Source: an uncultured Bacteroides sp. (GTDB taxonomy: Bacteria > Bacteroidota > Bacteroidia > Bacteroidales > Bacteroidaceae). From it: a stretch of 64,000 nucleotides of DNA. The position numbers and the translations under genes were made by a program. Numbering within the stretch: position 1 is the stretch's first letter; the number at the start of each line of letters is the position of its first letter. Below are positions 33,170-42,578 of the stretch, in pieces. The notes beneath the pieces are model-generated. The model did not search any database. It was given only the letters and a program-made list of their open reading frames with translations, and had not been told where the DNA came from. The stretch covers positions 1 through 64,000 of the forward strand of contig CALUJC010000005.1 in NCBI GenBank assembly GCA_944320865.1, in the 5' to 3' direction.

Positions 33170-34957
33170 TCATTTCTCTTTGGCAAGGGTGAAGACAAAC
33201 TCCAGCCCGCCTCCTTGGCGGTTCTTGGCGGAGATGGTGCCGCCGTGTATGAGGACGGCGTTCTTCACGATGGCCAGCCCCAGGCCGGTGCCGCCCAGCT
33301 TGCGCGATCGGCCCTTGTCCACGCGGTAGAAGCGCTCGAACAGGCGGTTCAAGTGCTCGGGCGGAACGCCAACGCCGGTGTCCGAAAAGCTGAAATAGAA
33401 GAAGTTGTCGTCTTCGCGGAAGCACTTGATGTCGATGCAGATGTGGGTGCCGGCATAGGCAATGGCGTTGTCCATGAGGTTGCGGAAGATGGAGTAGAGC
33501 AGGGAGTAGTTGCCCCTGAGTTGTATCTTGGGGCGGAGGGAGTTGACCACGGTTATCTGCCGTTGCTCCAGCTCCAGGGCCACCTCGTTGACCATGTTGG
33601 TCACCAGCAGGCTGATGTCTACCTTCTCCATCTCAATCATGTTGGCCGCCTCGTCCATGCGCGTCAGTACGGAGATGTCGCGCAGCAGCCGGCTCAGGCG
33701 GTTGCTTTGGGCGTAGCACCGCTCCAGGAACACCTGCATCTTCTCGCGGGGCAGGTTCTCATTGTCCACAATGGTCTCCAGGTAGCCCTGTATGCTGCTG
33801 ACGGGGGTCTTCAGTTCGTGGGCGATGTTCTGCGTCAACTGTCGCTTGAGGCGCACTTGCTCTTCCTCCTGGGTGATGTCGTTGATGGATATCTCGAAGC
33901 TGAGGTCTTGGAAGATGATGCACTCCACGACAAACACCCGGCCGTTCTTGTTGATGCTGATGGACATGCGCTTTTCTTCCTTGTAGTCCCAGCGCTTGGC
34001 CTTGTTGATGAAGTCGGTGATGCTTTTGAACTCGTCGATGGCGAAGATGTCTTCGGTGGTCTCCAGGTTGGAGTCCGATATGATGTTGCCGTACTGGGTG
34101 AAGAGGTTGTTCACCAGTATCTCTTTCTTGTCTTTGGTGAACACGCCGAGGCCTTCGCGCGACGTCTGGAGGTGGGTGATGAGCTTCTCGCGCTCGATGT
34201 AGAGGTCTTCCTTGGTCTCCCGCAGCCGCTTGTATATCTGAACGATGTGCTGGGATATTTCGCCCAGCTCGTTGTGCGGGAAGGTGGAGTCTATGTCTAT
34301 CGGCTCGTTCTTGTCTGCCCGCTTGGCAAATTCCCTGAGTTGGTTGATGGCCGTGCCCAACTTTGAGACAAAGGTGTAGAATATGAATATCAACGCCAAG
34401 GTAATGCCGATGGTGAACCATAGATAATGCGGGTCGACAGACAGGTTGTTTATCAGGTTGACTGTGTATGGTAGTGCCGAACGGACAATGCAATCGTCAT
34501 AAGCGGTAGCCGAATAGAAGTAGGGGATACCGGTTGTTTCCGATGTCCGCCTTACATCATGCCCTTTGCCCAAGCTCAAGGCTTTCTGTATTTCGGGACG
34601 GTTCAGGTGGTTTTCCAACCCTAATGGATAGCCGGGACGATAATTATCGAATAACACCACCCCTTGCCGGTCGATGATGGTGACACGCATGTCTTCGTTT
34701 ATATAGCGGACGATATAGCCTTCGATGGCTTGCCGCCAAAGGCTGTCCGGCAGCAGATGGAGTTCTCTGTGCAATCTGTCGTTGCAATCTTGCAATTGCA
34801 CATCCAACAATTCTACCTTATATTCTTTTTCACGCTGGTATTGATAGGCTATAAAACAGCCGGCAAATATCAGGAATAATGATATGACGGAAAGAAACAG
34901 TCTTTTGCTGTATGAAAGGAAGCGTCTTTCTTTATTCGGCTTCAAAGCAGTATCCAT
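33170..34957 (-). CDS. PhoR-like membrane sensor histidine kinase
   Basis: A 595-aa kinase. Membrane helix 1 is at about 20-40, an extracytoplasmic domain of about 135 residues follows, then helix 2 at about 178-200, a HAMP-like linker, a PAS-like region (about 255-360) and HisKA with phospho-acceptor H380 in NIAHELKTPVSSIQGYL. The ATPase has N box NLMDNAIAYA, DTGVGVP and GTGLGLAIVKNAV. It overlaps the regulator gene by 26 bp, so the two are co-translated. The pair resembles PhoRB-type systems in architecture. The signal is not evident. Confidence 0.93.
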   Translation of the reverse strand: MDTALKPNKERRFLSYSKRLFLSVISLFLIFAGCFIAYQYQREKEYKVELLDVQLQDCNDRLHRELHLLPDSLWRQAIEGYIVRYINEDMRVTIIDRQGVVLFDNYRPGYPLGLENHLNRPEIQKALSLGKGHDVRRTSETTGIPYFYSATAYDDCIVRSALPYTVNLINNLSVDPHYLWFTIGITLALIFIFYTFVSKLGTAINQLREFAKRADKNEPIDIDSTFPHNELGEISQHIVQIYKRLRETKEDLYIEREKLITHLQTSREGLGVFTKDKKEILVNNLFTQYGNIISDSNLETTEDIFAIDEFKSITDFINKAKRWDYKEEKRMSISINKNGRVFVVECIIFQDLSFEISINDITQEEEQVRLKRQLTQNIAHELKTPVSSIQGYLETIVDNENLPREKMQVFLERCYAQSNRLSRLLRDISVLTRMDEAANMIEMEKVDISLLVTNMVNEVALELEQRQITVVNSLRPKIQLRGNYSLLYSIFRNLMDNAIAYAGTHICIDIKCFREDDNFFYFSFSDTGVGVPPEHLNRLFERFYRVDKGRSRKLGGTGLGLAIVKNAVLIHGGTISAKNRQGGGLEFVFTLAKEK

Positions 34958-35621
34958 ATCCTAAACGTGTTACAATGCATTTGCCATAAATGCCTATTTT
35001 TTTGCGCAGGCGGGTGATGTTTACGTCTATGGTACGGTCAAGCACATAGACTTCATCGCTCCAGATGCGCCCTAAGATATCTTCGCGCGAGAACACACGC
35101 CCTTTGTTCTGCAAGAGCAGTTGCAGTATTTCAAACTCCTTTTTGGTAAGCGGCGCTTCCATGCCGTCGATGCTCACTTTCTTCTTTATGGTGTCCAGCA
35201 CTAGCGATTTGTACGTCAATTGCTCGGGCAGTTGCGTGGGGGCGTTTTGTGCGGTGCGCCTCAGTACGGCCTTGACACGTGCCACGACTTCGCGCAGTGA
35301 GAAGGGTTTGGAAATATAGTCGTCGGCACCCACATTGAATCCTGTGACGGTATCGTTTTCCGTATCTTTGGCGGTAATGAATATGATGGGAATCTTGGCA
35401 GTGCTCTTGTCTTTTCTTAACATGCTGGCCAGCTTGAAACCGGATATCTCTCCCATCATCACATCCAGCAACAATAGGTTATAGCTTGCGATATCCATTT
35501 TGAGGGCTTCTTCGGCAGAGTTTGCAGTATCTACCTCAAAACCTTCATTTTCAAGGTTGAACTTTAAGATTTCGCACAAATCTTCTTCATCGTCTACGGC
35601 TAAAATTCGGTAATTGTTCAT
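34932..35621 (-). CDS. OmpR/PhoB-family response regulator
   Basis: A 229-aa regulator. The receiver domain has D10/D11 and phosphoacceptor D53 in LLLLDVMMG, and the conserved Lys is in YISKPFSLREV. The C-terminal winged helix (about 135-225) includes PLTKKEFEILQLLLQNKGRVFSREDILGRIW and RTIDVNITRLRKKIG, the transactivation loop and recognition helix of OmpR-type proteins. It heads the operon with the kinase gene behind it. A weak -7 (CACCTTTG) lies upstream. Confidence 0.94.
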   Translation of the reverse strand: MNNYRILAVDDEEDLCEILKFNLENEGFEVDTANSAEEALKMDIASYNLLLLDVMMGEISGFKLASMLRKDKSTAKIPIIFITAKDTENDTVTGFNVGADDYISKPFSLREVVARVKAVLRRTAQNAPTQLPEQLTYKSLVLDTIKKKVSIDGMEAPLTKKEFEILQLLLQNKGRVFSREDILGRIWSDEVYVLDRTIDVNITRLRKKIGIYGKCIVTRLGYGYCFEAE

Positions 35622-35773
35622 AATGCTTGGTTTTGCTATTATTGCACGACAAAGGTGAGAACTTGTTGTTACGGAGTAGTGAAATATATGTTACAATATT
35701 GTTACAATGCATTTTTATGGCCATTTTAGCTTCCATGACAAGCTTGTTTCTTTTGCAAATGTACATCATTTTG

Positions 35774-35805
35774 TTTGCATATAAGCTATAGTAGTGCTAC
35801 TTTTG
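35774..35805 (+). promoter_or_regulatory. Promoter of DUF3805/3806 gene
   Basis: TTTG (35774-35777), 20 bases, TACTTTTG (35798-35805); the ATG is at 35831. Confidence 0.65.
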
Positions 35806-35830
35806 CACGGATTACGAGGAAAGACATTGT

Positions 35831-36691
35831 ATGGAAAAAGGCAAAAAGTTTATTTCTCCGGGAGCATGGTTCTCTATGGTTTACCCGGAGACGTGGAGTG
35901 AGTTTGAAGGTGGTGAAGGCGCTTTCTTGTTTTATAACCCTTCCGAATGGACAGGAAATTTCCGTATCTCGGCTTATAAGGGAAATCCGGAATACGGTAA
36001 AGAAAGCATCCGCCAGGAGTTGGACGAAAATCCTTTGTCCAAACATATGAAAGTAGGCCGGATGGCTTGTGCTTATAGCCAAGAAACATTTGAAGAAGAT
36101 GGCACTTGCTACACGTCTCACATTTGGATAACCGGCATTGGCAATGTTGCTTTTGAATGTTCGTTTACCGTGCCTCAAGGTGCGTCCGTAGCAGAGGCTG
36201 AGGATATTATCTCTTCGCTTGAAATACGCACGGATGGCAAGAAATATCCGCCTGAAATCATACCCGTTCGTCTTTCCGAAATCTACCAAATCAATGAAGC
36301 CTACGAATGGGTGGAAACCCGTGTGAAGGATTTGCTGAAAAAAGACTTCCAAGGTTCGGAAGCAGACGTGATTTCCATGCAGCAAGTGGTGGACCTTGGA
36401 GGCATCAGCTGTAAAAAACGTGAGGCTTGGATAGCCTTTGGCATTGTGTTGTGCGTTATTTGGGCCAACGAAGTAGACGGCATGGAGTGGCGTACATTGA
36501 TGGATGGCAACCGTGAGGCACCTGTACTGCTCCATGTACCCACCGGAAGGTGGATTGACCCCATGAAACTGGTGTGGAGTAAGGTAAAGGCTGGTGAAAC
36601 ACTAAGTTTGGCGGAGACGTACCAAAAGTTTGGCGAAGGCGAAGGCTTTGCAAGAGATTGTGAGGAAACAAGTATTTACGGTAATATCTGA
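35831..36691 (+). CDS. DUF3805/DUF3806 domain protein
   Basis: A 286-aa cytoplasmic protein with no signal peptide. The N-terminal half (FISPGAWFSMVYPETWSEFEGGEGAFLFYNPSEWTGNFRISAYKG) matches what I recall as DUF3805. The C-terminal half (RVKDLLKKDFQGSEADVISMQQVVD...WIAFGIVLCVIWANEVDGMEW) matches DUF3806. Neither domain has a known function. The N-half looks like a PsbP-type beta fold. It is AT-rich relative to earlier genes. Its stop lies six bases before the ABC-F gene start, so the two are an operon. Confidence 0.72.
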   Translation: MEKGKKFISPGAWFSMVYPETWSEFEGGEGAFLFYNPSEWTGNFRISAYKGNPEYGKESIRQELDENPLSKHMKVGRMACAYSQETFEEDGTCYTSHIWITGIGNVAFECSFTVPQGASVAEAEDIISSLEIRTDGKKYPPEIIPVRLSEIYQINEAYEWVETRVKDLLKKDFQGSEADVISMQQVVDLGGISCKKREAWIAFGIVLCVIWANEVDGMEWRTLMDGNREAPVLLHVPTGRWIDPMKLVWSKVKAGETLSLAETYQKFGEGEGFARDCEETSIYGNI

Positions 36692-36697
36692 TATATT

Positions 36698-38578
36698 TTG
36701 GCAACTGTTAATTCTATACTCCAGGTTGAGAATCTGACGAAATCCTTTGGCGATTTGGTTTTGTTTGAACATCTGTCCTTCGGGCTTTCCGAAAAGCAAC
36801 GGGTGGGATTGATTGCTAAAAATGGAAGTGGTAAATCGACTTTGATGAATATATTAGCCGGCAAAGAAGGGTATGACGAAGGCTCCATCTCCATGAAGCG
36901 CGACCTGCGTATAGGCTACTTGGAGCAAACTCCTTATTATCCGGGTGAATTGACCGTATTGGAAGCCTGTTTCTATCATGGTAATGCCATAGTCAATCTT
37001 GTCAAAGAGTATGAGCGCTGCATGGAGAATCCCGGACATCCAGGTCTGGACGATTTGTTAGCCCGCATGGAGCATGAAAAAGCCTGGGATTATGAACAGA
37101 AAGCCAAACAGATTCTTTCTAAACTGAATATACGCGACTTCTCTCAAAAAATAGAATCACTTTCCGGAGGACAGCTGAAACGAGTGGCTTTGGCCAACGT
37201 CTTGATTACAGAACCCGAATTACTGATTTTGGATGAACCGACCAACCACCTCGACTTGGAAATGACCGAGTGGTTGGAAGAATATTTGAGACGCACCAAC
37301 CTAACCTTGCTGATGGTGACGCACGATCGTTATTTCCTCGACCGGGTATGCTCGGAAATCATTGAGATAGACAATAAGACCCTCTATCAATATAAGGGCA
37401 ATTACAGCTATTACCTGGAAAAACGCCAAGAACGTATCGATGCAAGAAACGCCGAGATTGCCCGTGCCAATAACCTCTATCGCACCGAACTCGAATGGAT
37501 GCGCCGCATGCCACAAGCCCGTGGGCATAAAGCCCGCTATAGGGAAGAAGCCTTTTATGAACTTGAAAAAGTGGCTAAGCAACATATTAACGACAATAAC
37601 GTAAAACTGAATGTCAAGTCCGCCTATATAGGTAGCAAAATATTTGAAGCCGACCATTTGTACAAATCATTCGGTTCATTAAAAATACTGGATGATTTCT
37701 CCTACATATTTTCCCGTTATGAAAAAATGGGTATTGTAGGAAATAACGGGACGGGAAAATCGACCTTCCTTCGCATCCTGATGGGGAAAGAACAAGCCGA
37801 TAGTGGCACGCTTGACATCGGTGAAACGGTACGCTTTGGATACTATTCGCAGGAAGGATTGGAATTTGACGAGCAGATGAAAGTGATAGATGTGGTGCAG
37901 AATATAGCTGAAGTCATCGAATTAGGCAATGGGAAACGATTGACCGCCAGTCAGTTTCTGCAACATTTTCTTTTTACACCTGAGACACAATATAATTATG
38001 TATACAAATTGAGTGGCGGAGAGCGCAGGCGCTTATATTTGTGCATGGTGTTGATGCGCAATCCCAACTTCTTAGTTCTTGATGAACCAACCAACGACCT
38101 TGATATCGTGACGCTTAATATATTGGAAGAGTATTTGCAAGCTTTTAAAGGATGCGTTATTGTAGTCAGCCACGACCGCTACTTTATGGACAAGATAGTA
38201 GACCACCTGCTTATATTCAATGGAAATGGAGATATACGCAATTTTCCCGGCAATTACACTCAATATCGGCATTGGAAAGAAGAAAAAGACCGTCGGGAGA
38301 AAGAGCAAGCGGCCACGGTAAAGTCTCAAACGTCCGCTCCAATCAAGCCGCGTGAAAATGAAAAACGCCGTTTGTCTTTTAAAGAACGCCGTGAATTTGA
38401 ACAGTTAGAACAAGAAATCAATGAATTGGAAGCCGAAAAGAAGAGTATCGAAGAAGCTTTGTGCAGCGGTACACTATCGGTGGATGAACTTACTGAGAAA
38501 TCGAAACGTTTACCTCAACTCACCGAATTGATAGATGAGAAAACTATGCGTTGGCTTGAATTAAGCGAATGGGCATGA
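36698..38578 (+). CDS. ABC-F family ATPase (Uup/EttA-like)
   Basis: A 626-aa soluble protein with two ABC ATPase domains and no membrane helices. Domain 1 has Walker A GSGKST (about 43-48), signature LSGGQ and LILDEPTNHLDLE. Domain 2 has NGTGKST, LSGGERRR and FLVLDEPTNDLDI. Between them is the basic P-site interaction motif linker (YRTELEWMRRMPQARGHKARYREEAFYELE). The C-terminal coiled coil (EFEQLEQEINELEAEKKSIEEAL) is as in Uup. Such proteins act on the ribosome. It begins with a TTG codon, because no in-frame ATG precedes the conserved ILQVENLTKSFG. Confidence 0.9.
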   Translation: MATVNSILQVENLTKSFGDLVLFEHLSFGLSEKQRVGLIAKNGSGKSTLMNILAGKEGYDEGSISMKRDLRIGYLEQTPYYPGELTVLEACFYHGNAIVNLVKEYERCMENPGHPGLDDLLARMEHEKAWDYEQKAKQILSKLNIRDFSQKIESLSGGQLKRVALANVLITEPELLILDEPTNHLDLEMTEWLEEYLRRTNLTLLMVTHDRYFLDRVCSEIIEIDNKTLYQYKGNYSYYLEKRQERIDARNAEIARANNLYRTELEWMRRMPQARGHKARYREEAFYELEKVAKQHINDNNVKLNVKSAYIGSKIFEADHLYKSFGSLKILDDFSYIFSRYEKMGIVGNNGTGKSTFLRILMGKEQADSGTLDIGETVRFGYYSQEGLEFDEQMKVIDVVQNIAEVIELGNGKRLTASQFLQHFLFTPETQYNYVYKLSGGERRRLYLCMVLMRNPNFLVLDEPTNDLDIVTLNILEEYLQAFKGCVIVVSHDRYFMDKIVDHLLIFNGNGDIRNFPGNYTQYRHWKEEKDRREKEQAATVKSQTSAPIKPRENEKRRLSFKERREFEQLEQEINELEAEKKSIEEALCSGTLSVDELTEKSKRLPQLTELIDEKTMRWLELSEWA

Positions 38579-38612
38579 TTAAGCCGCATACCCATTCGCT
38601 TACTGTATGCAT

Positions 38613-40787
38613 TTATTGCCCCACTATATCCATCTCTTTTAAAAGATGGGAAGCACCAGCATACTTATCTATTATAAATAAGGTATAACGGATGTCTACA
38701 CATGCTGCCCGTTGCGAAGACGGGCGAAAAGCTATATCTCCGGTCAGGCCTTCATAATTACGGTCGAATGCCGTACCTATGAGTTCGCCACGACTATTAA
38801 ATACAGGACTGCCGGAATTTCCCCCTGTATTATCCGTGTCAACAATAAAGCAAACAGGCATTTCACCATCCTCAGGGCGTGCATAATGCCCATAATCCCT
38901 AGCACGATATAATTGTTTAAGCTTTTCAGGTACAACAAATTCCCAGTTGTTAGGATCCTCTTTTTCCATTACACCGCGTAGAGTTGTGGCATATTCATTG
39001 ACAATGCCATCAGCGGGAGAGTAAGATGCTACCTTGCCATACGTTAAACGCAGAGTGCTGTTGGCATCCGGATAGATAAATTGGCCGTTTTCATTCTTCA
39101 TGTCCATCATGCCTTTTACCCAAACCTTATGAGCATTGTTGTAATCACGGTTGGCATCGTGCATGTCCAAGGCAGTTTTCAATAATCCGTCAGTTACAGA
39201 ATATTTGAATAGAACCAGCCAGTCATTATTTATTTTGTATAAACTGGGCTTACGGATAAATTTGTCAAAATTGGCTTGATTGCCAAAAATGGAATGCTCG
39301 AAACATGCGTCAATAAACTTGTCCGCATCCCCCTTAAAACGTTTATCTATAACCTGAAAAATAGCAATTCGCTGCTCTTTCGGAATATATTGTACATATA
39401 ACCGCATCATTTCTTTGCCAACCAGTTTTTCTACTTCAGGAAATGGAACAGAAGCAAAATAGCGTTGAGCTGCAGTTTTCAGGCTATCGGAAGCTTGGAG
39501 GATACGTTTCTTGTCTTTCGACTTCAAAGCTGTAACCAACCCATTTGTATTCGGAATCTTTAAAAAGTCCATGCCATTTACCATTGTTTCTTGGATAGCT
39601 TGTTGGTGATAAAGAGCAGGGCGGCGTTGTTGTACAATCTTCCGTATGACATCAAATGCAGATTGATAGGTCGTGTCACCCAATTGGCGTCCTCGCTCCA
39701 GCAATTGTTCTTGTTGTTCCTTTTTTGTATCCAGTACTTTTAGTCTAATAAGACCCTCGTTCATTCCTAAGGCATTTTTCCAATAGTTTGCGCTTGAAGC
39801 ATATTTAGCTGCATAATGTATGCGTATGGAATCGGAGTGGAGCATTTCCTTCATCAGAATCTTCTGGCGGGCATCACGCACATGGATTCGCATGAAATTG
39901 GTTGTCTGCATGCGTTCTTCCACTTCATCGCTTATCATATAACGCCAATTTCGTCCAGGAAATCCCATTATAAAGGCGAAATCACCTTCGGAATAACCTT
40001 GCAGGCTGATACGTAAAGGACGTTTCACATGTAATGGCATGTTGGTAATGGAATAAGGGGCAGGATCCCCATTAGGCTTGGCATAGATGCGGAACAATGA
40101 AAAATCACCTGTATGCCGTGGCCACATCCAGTTGTCAGTATCCGCACCAAACTTTCCAATACTGCTGGGAGGTGCACCTACCATACGTATGTCTGTATAA
40201 GTGGTTTTAATAAAAAGGTAATATTTATTGCCTCCATAGAAAGCCTTCAACTCTATACTTTTTCCTTGAGGTAATGCGATTCCTTCAACGAGAGCAAAGC
40301 GCTGTGCTACAGTCTTCAGATAGCTTGGCGACAGGAAGTTGGTACCTTGCGGGTCGGGGTCTTTTACCAATTGTTCTTGGACAAAGGCAGTGACGTCAAG
40401 AATCCGGTCGATAATTGTAACAGACAAACCTTTACATGGCAGTTCTTCTTGGCGTGTCATTGCCCAAAAACCATCCGTCAGATAATCGTGCTCCACCGTG
40501 GAATGCTGTTGTATGTATGAATATCCGCAATGGTGGTTGGTTAATACCAGACCTTCACGTGAGATGATTTCACCCGTGCATCCTCCACCAAAATGTACTA
40601 CAGCATCTTTTAGTGATAAGCTGTCGGGACTATATATAGCATCAACAGGAATTTCTAACCCCATTTCACGCATTACAGCGGCGTTTTGTTCCTTTAAATC
40701 AGTAAGCATCCACATTCCTTCATCGGCATAGGCTGATGTCAGGCTCGTTGTCAGCAATAGGCTGAATATTATATTTTTTTTATTCAT
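38613..40787 (-). CDS. S46 dipeptidyl-peptidase, DPP11-type
   Basis: A 724-aa exported serine peptidase with a signal peptide ending at SAYA. Family S46 enzymes remove dipeptides from peptide N-termini in the periplasm. The catalytic His is in LTNHHCGYSYIQ and the Ser in DNTGGNSGSPVF. The residue 18 positions after that Ser is Arg (GTAFDRNYEG). In Porphyromonas work Arg at this place marks DPP11 (Asp/Glu at P1) and Gly marks DPP7. The start at 40787 gives a clean signal peptide. Peptides of this kind feed amino-acid fermentation. Confidence 0.92.
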   Translation of the reverse strand: MNKKNIIFSLLLTTSLTSAYADEGMWMLTDLKEQNAAVMREMGLEIPVDAIYSPDSLSLKDAVVHFGGGCTGEIISREGLVLTNHHCGYSYIQQHSTVEHDYLTDGFWAMTRQEELPCKGLSVTIIDRILDVTAFVQEQLVKDPDPQGTNFLSPSYLKTVAQRFALVEGIALPQGKSIELKAFYGGNKYYLFIKTTYTDIRMVGAPPSSIGKFGADTDNWMWPRHTGDFSLFRIYAKPNGDPAPYSITNMPLHVKRPLRISLQGYSEGDFAFIMGFPGRNWRYMISDEVEERMQTTNFMRIHVRDARQKILMKEMLHSDSIRIHYAAKYASSANYWKNALGMNEGLIRLKVLDTKKEQQEQLLERGRQLGDTTYQSAFDVIRKIVQQRRPALYHQQAIQETMVNGMDFLKIPNTNGLVTALKSKDKKRILQASDSLKTAAQRYFASVPFPEVEKLVGKEMMRLYVQYIPKEQRIAIFQVIDKRFKGDADKFIDACFEHSIFGNQANFDKFIRKPSLYKINNDWLVLFKYSVTDGLLKTALDMHDANRDYNNAHKVWVKGMMDMKNENGQFIYPDANSTLRLTYGKVASYSPADGIVNEYATTLRGVMEKEDPNNWEFVVPEKLKQLYRARDYGHYARPEDGEMPVCFIVDTDNTGGNSGSPVFNSRGELIGTAFDRNYEGLTGDIAFRPSSQRAACVDIRYTLFIIDKYAGASHLLKEMDIVGQ

Positions 40788-40813
40788 ATAGATTAAGAAT
40801 ATTGCATGTATAA

Positions 40814-40852
40814 GAATCCACCCACACTCAAAAATGAATGCAGGTGGATTCA
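40814..40852 (-). terminator. Hairpin ending the etf/acyl-CoA dehydrogenase operon
   Basis: GAATCCACC and GGTGGATTC form a 9-bp perfect stem around a roughly 20-base loop. There is no long U-run, so termination is only likely. Confidence 0.4.
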
Positions 40853-40869
40853 TTACTTATCAAAGCATT

Positions 40870-42576
40870 TTACTTACGATAGCAAGCTATATCTTCTTTT
40901 TCGAAATTCCGAATAAAAGTGCTATGTTTCTCTATCTCGGTTTCAGCGTAATTGACATATACCTTGGCGGATTGGGTGAACAATTCCGGTGCGCGTGTAG
41001 CATCCTGAATGATGAGGTGCGACATTACGCAATCGGCGGCCATTTCATAGAGACGGCGTGCCATCAGGTCGTGCAATTCCTGGTCGGCAGCTTCCTTTAC
41101 CAAATTGGTGCAGGCTTCAAACTTATCAGTCATTGCTTTGACACGTTCCAATAGGGGCTTCATTTCGTCTGAGCAAGGAATTTGCTCATAGCCGCGAAGC
41201 GTTGCCAAATAAGCGCCATTGGTTACATAGCGGATGGCGGCTACGGTTTGCAATTGTGTTGTACCTTCGTAGATGCTTGTGATACGCGCATCACGATAAA
41301 TACGTTGGCAAGCATATTCCAGCATAAAGCCACTACCACCATGCACTTGGATACAGTCATAAGCGTTTTGGTTGGCATATTCCGAGTTCATGCCCTTAGC
41401 CAACGGGGTAAAAGAATCAGCCAGCTTGGCATACTTCTTCTGCTCCTGGCGTTCCTCTGGTGTCAGCTTACGTTCACGGGCGATGTCGTCCAAAGCCTTG
41501 TAGATGTCCACGTAGCGAGCAGTCTGATAGAGCAAAGCACGTCCGGCATCCAGCTTAGCTTTAATAGTGCTGAGCATATCGTAGACTGCAGGGAACTCGA
41601 TAATGGCTTTGCCGAACTGCTTGCGGTCTTTTGCATAGGCAAGTGCTTCGTTGTAAGCCGCTTGGCTCAAACCTACACTTTGTGCGGCAATACCCAGGCG
41701 GGCTCCATTCATCAGTGCCATTACGTATTTGATGAGACCCAGCTTGCGGTCGCCACAAAGTTCGGCACGGGCATTCTTGTACACCAATTCGCAGGTGGGT
41801 GAACCATGGATGCCCAACTTATTTTCGATGCGGCGCACGTTTACGCCTCCATCACGCTTGTCGTAGATGAACATGGACAGACCACGGCCATCGCGAGTGC
41901 CTTCTTCACTACGTGCCAAAACAAGGTGCAAGTCGGCGTCACCGTTGGTAATGAAGCGTTTTACCCCGTTTAGTCGCCAGCACTGGTTAGCCTCGTCGTA
42001 GGTGGCTTTCAACATAACGCTTTGCAGGTCAGAGCCTGCGTCCGGTTCCGTCAAGTCCATGGACATTGTCTCTCCGGCACATATACGGGGGATAAAGCGG
42101 CTATGCTGGTCCTCGTTGCCAAATTCGTATAGTGTTTCAATACAATCTTGCAACGACCAAATATTGCCAAATCCTGCATCGGCAGCAGCCACAATCTCAG
42201 CACACATGGTGTAGGGCGTAATAGGGAAATTTAGTCCACCGAAGCGCCTGGGCATGGTCATACCGTTCAGTCCGGCTTTCACCATGGCATCAAGGTTTTG
42301 CTTGGTTCCGCTGGCATACTCTACACGTCCGTTTGCACAGTGAGGACCTTCAGCATCTACACCTTCAGCATTGGGTGCAATGATCTGTCCGGTGATTTCT
42401 CCGGTGATTTCCAATACTTTGTCATACGAGTCTATAGCGTCCGCATAGTCTTGCGGTGCATAGTCATATTGGTCTTTATCTTGATATCCGCGTTCCTTCA
42501 GTTCGCAGATGCGTTCCATCATGGGATTGTTAAGATGGTAGCGCAGTTCAGGTATCTCTGTATAGAAATTATCCAT
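40870..42576 (-). CDS. Acyl-CoA dehydrogenase family protein
   Basis: A 568-aa flavoprotein, longer than the roughly 380-aa core enzymes because of N- and C-terminal extensions. SMDLTEPDAGSDLQ corresponds to the FAD/substrate loop (usually T-E-P-x-A-GSD). RKQFGKAIIEFPAVYDML is the conserved dimer helix. IYEGTTQLQ holds the Glu that acts as catalytic base in most members. It should desaturate an acyl-CoA and pass electrons to the ETF encoded just upstream, whose gene ends two bases before its start. Physiological substrate unknown. Confidence 0.92.
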   Translation of the reverse strand: MDNFYTEIPELRYHLNNPMMERICELKERGYQDKDQYDYAPQDYADAIDSYDKVLEITGEITGQIIAPNAEGVDAEGPHCANGRVEYASGTKQNLDAMVKAGLNGMTMPRRFGGLNFPITPYTMCAEIVAAADAGFGNIWSLQDCIETLYEFGNEDQHSRFIPRICAGETMSMDLTEPDAGSDLQSVMLKATYDEANQCWRLNGVKRFITNGDADLHLVLARSEEGTRDGRGLSMFIYDKRDGGVNVRRIENKLGIHGSPTCELVYKNARAELCGDRKLGLIKYVMALMNGARLGIAAQSVGLSQAAYNEALAYAKDRKQFGKAIIEFPAVYDMLSTIKAKLDAGRALLYQTARYVDIYKALDDIARERKLTPEERQEQKKYAKLADSFTPLAKGMNSEYANQNAYDCIQVHGGSGFMLEYACQRIYRDARITSIYEGTTQLQTVAAIRYVTNGAYLATLRGYEQIPCSDEMKPLLERVKAMTDKFEACTNLVKEAADQELHDLMARRLYEMAADCVMSHLIIQDATRAPELFTQSAKVYVNYAETEIEKHSTFIRNFEKEDIACYRK

Positions 42577-42578
42577 GG

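Noticed and set aside
33170..35621. The two-component pair as RprX/RprY of Bacteroides fragilis.
   Set aside because: The regulator lacks the RprY-type receiver sequence as I remember it; PhoR/PhoB-like is as far as the motifs allow.
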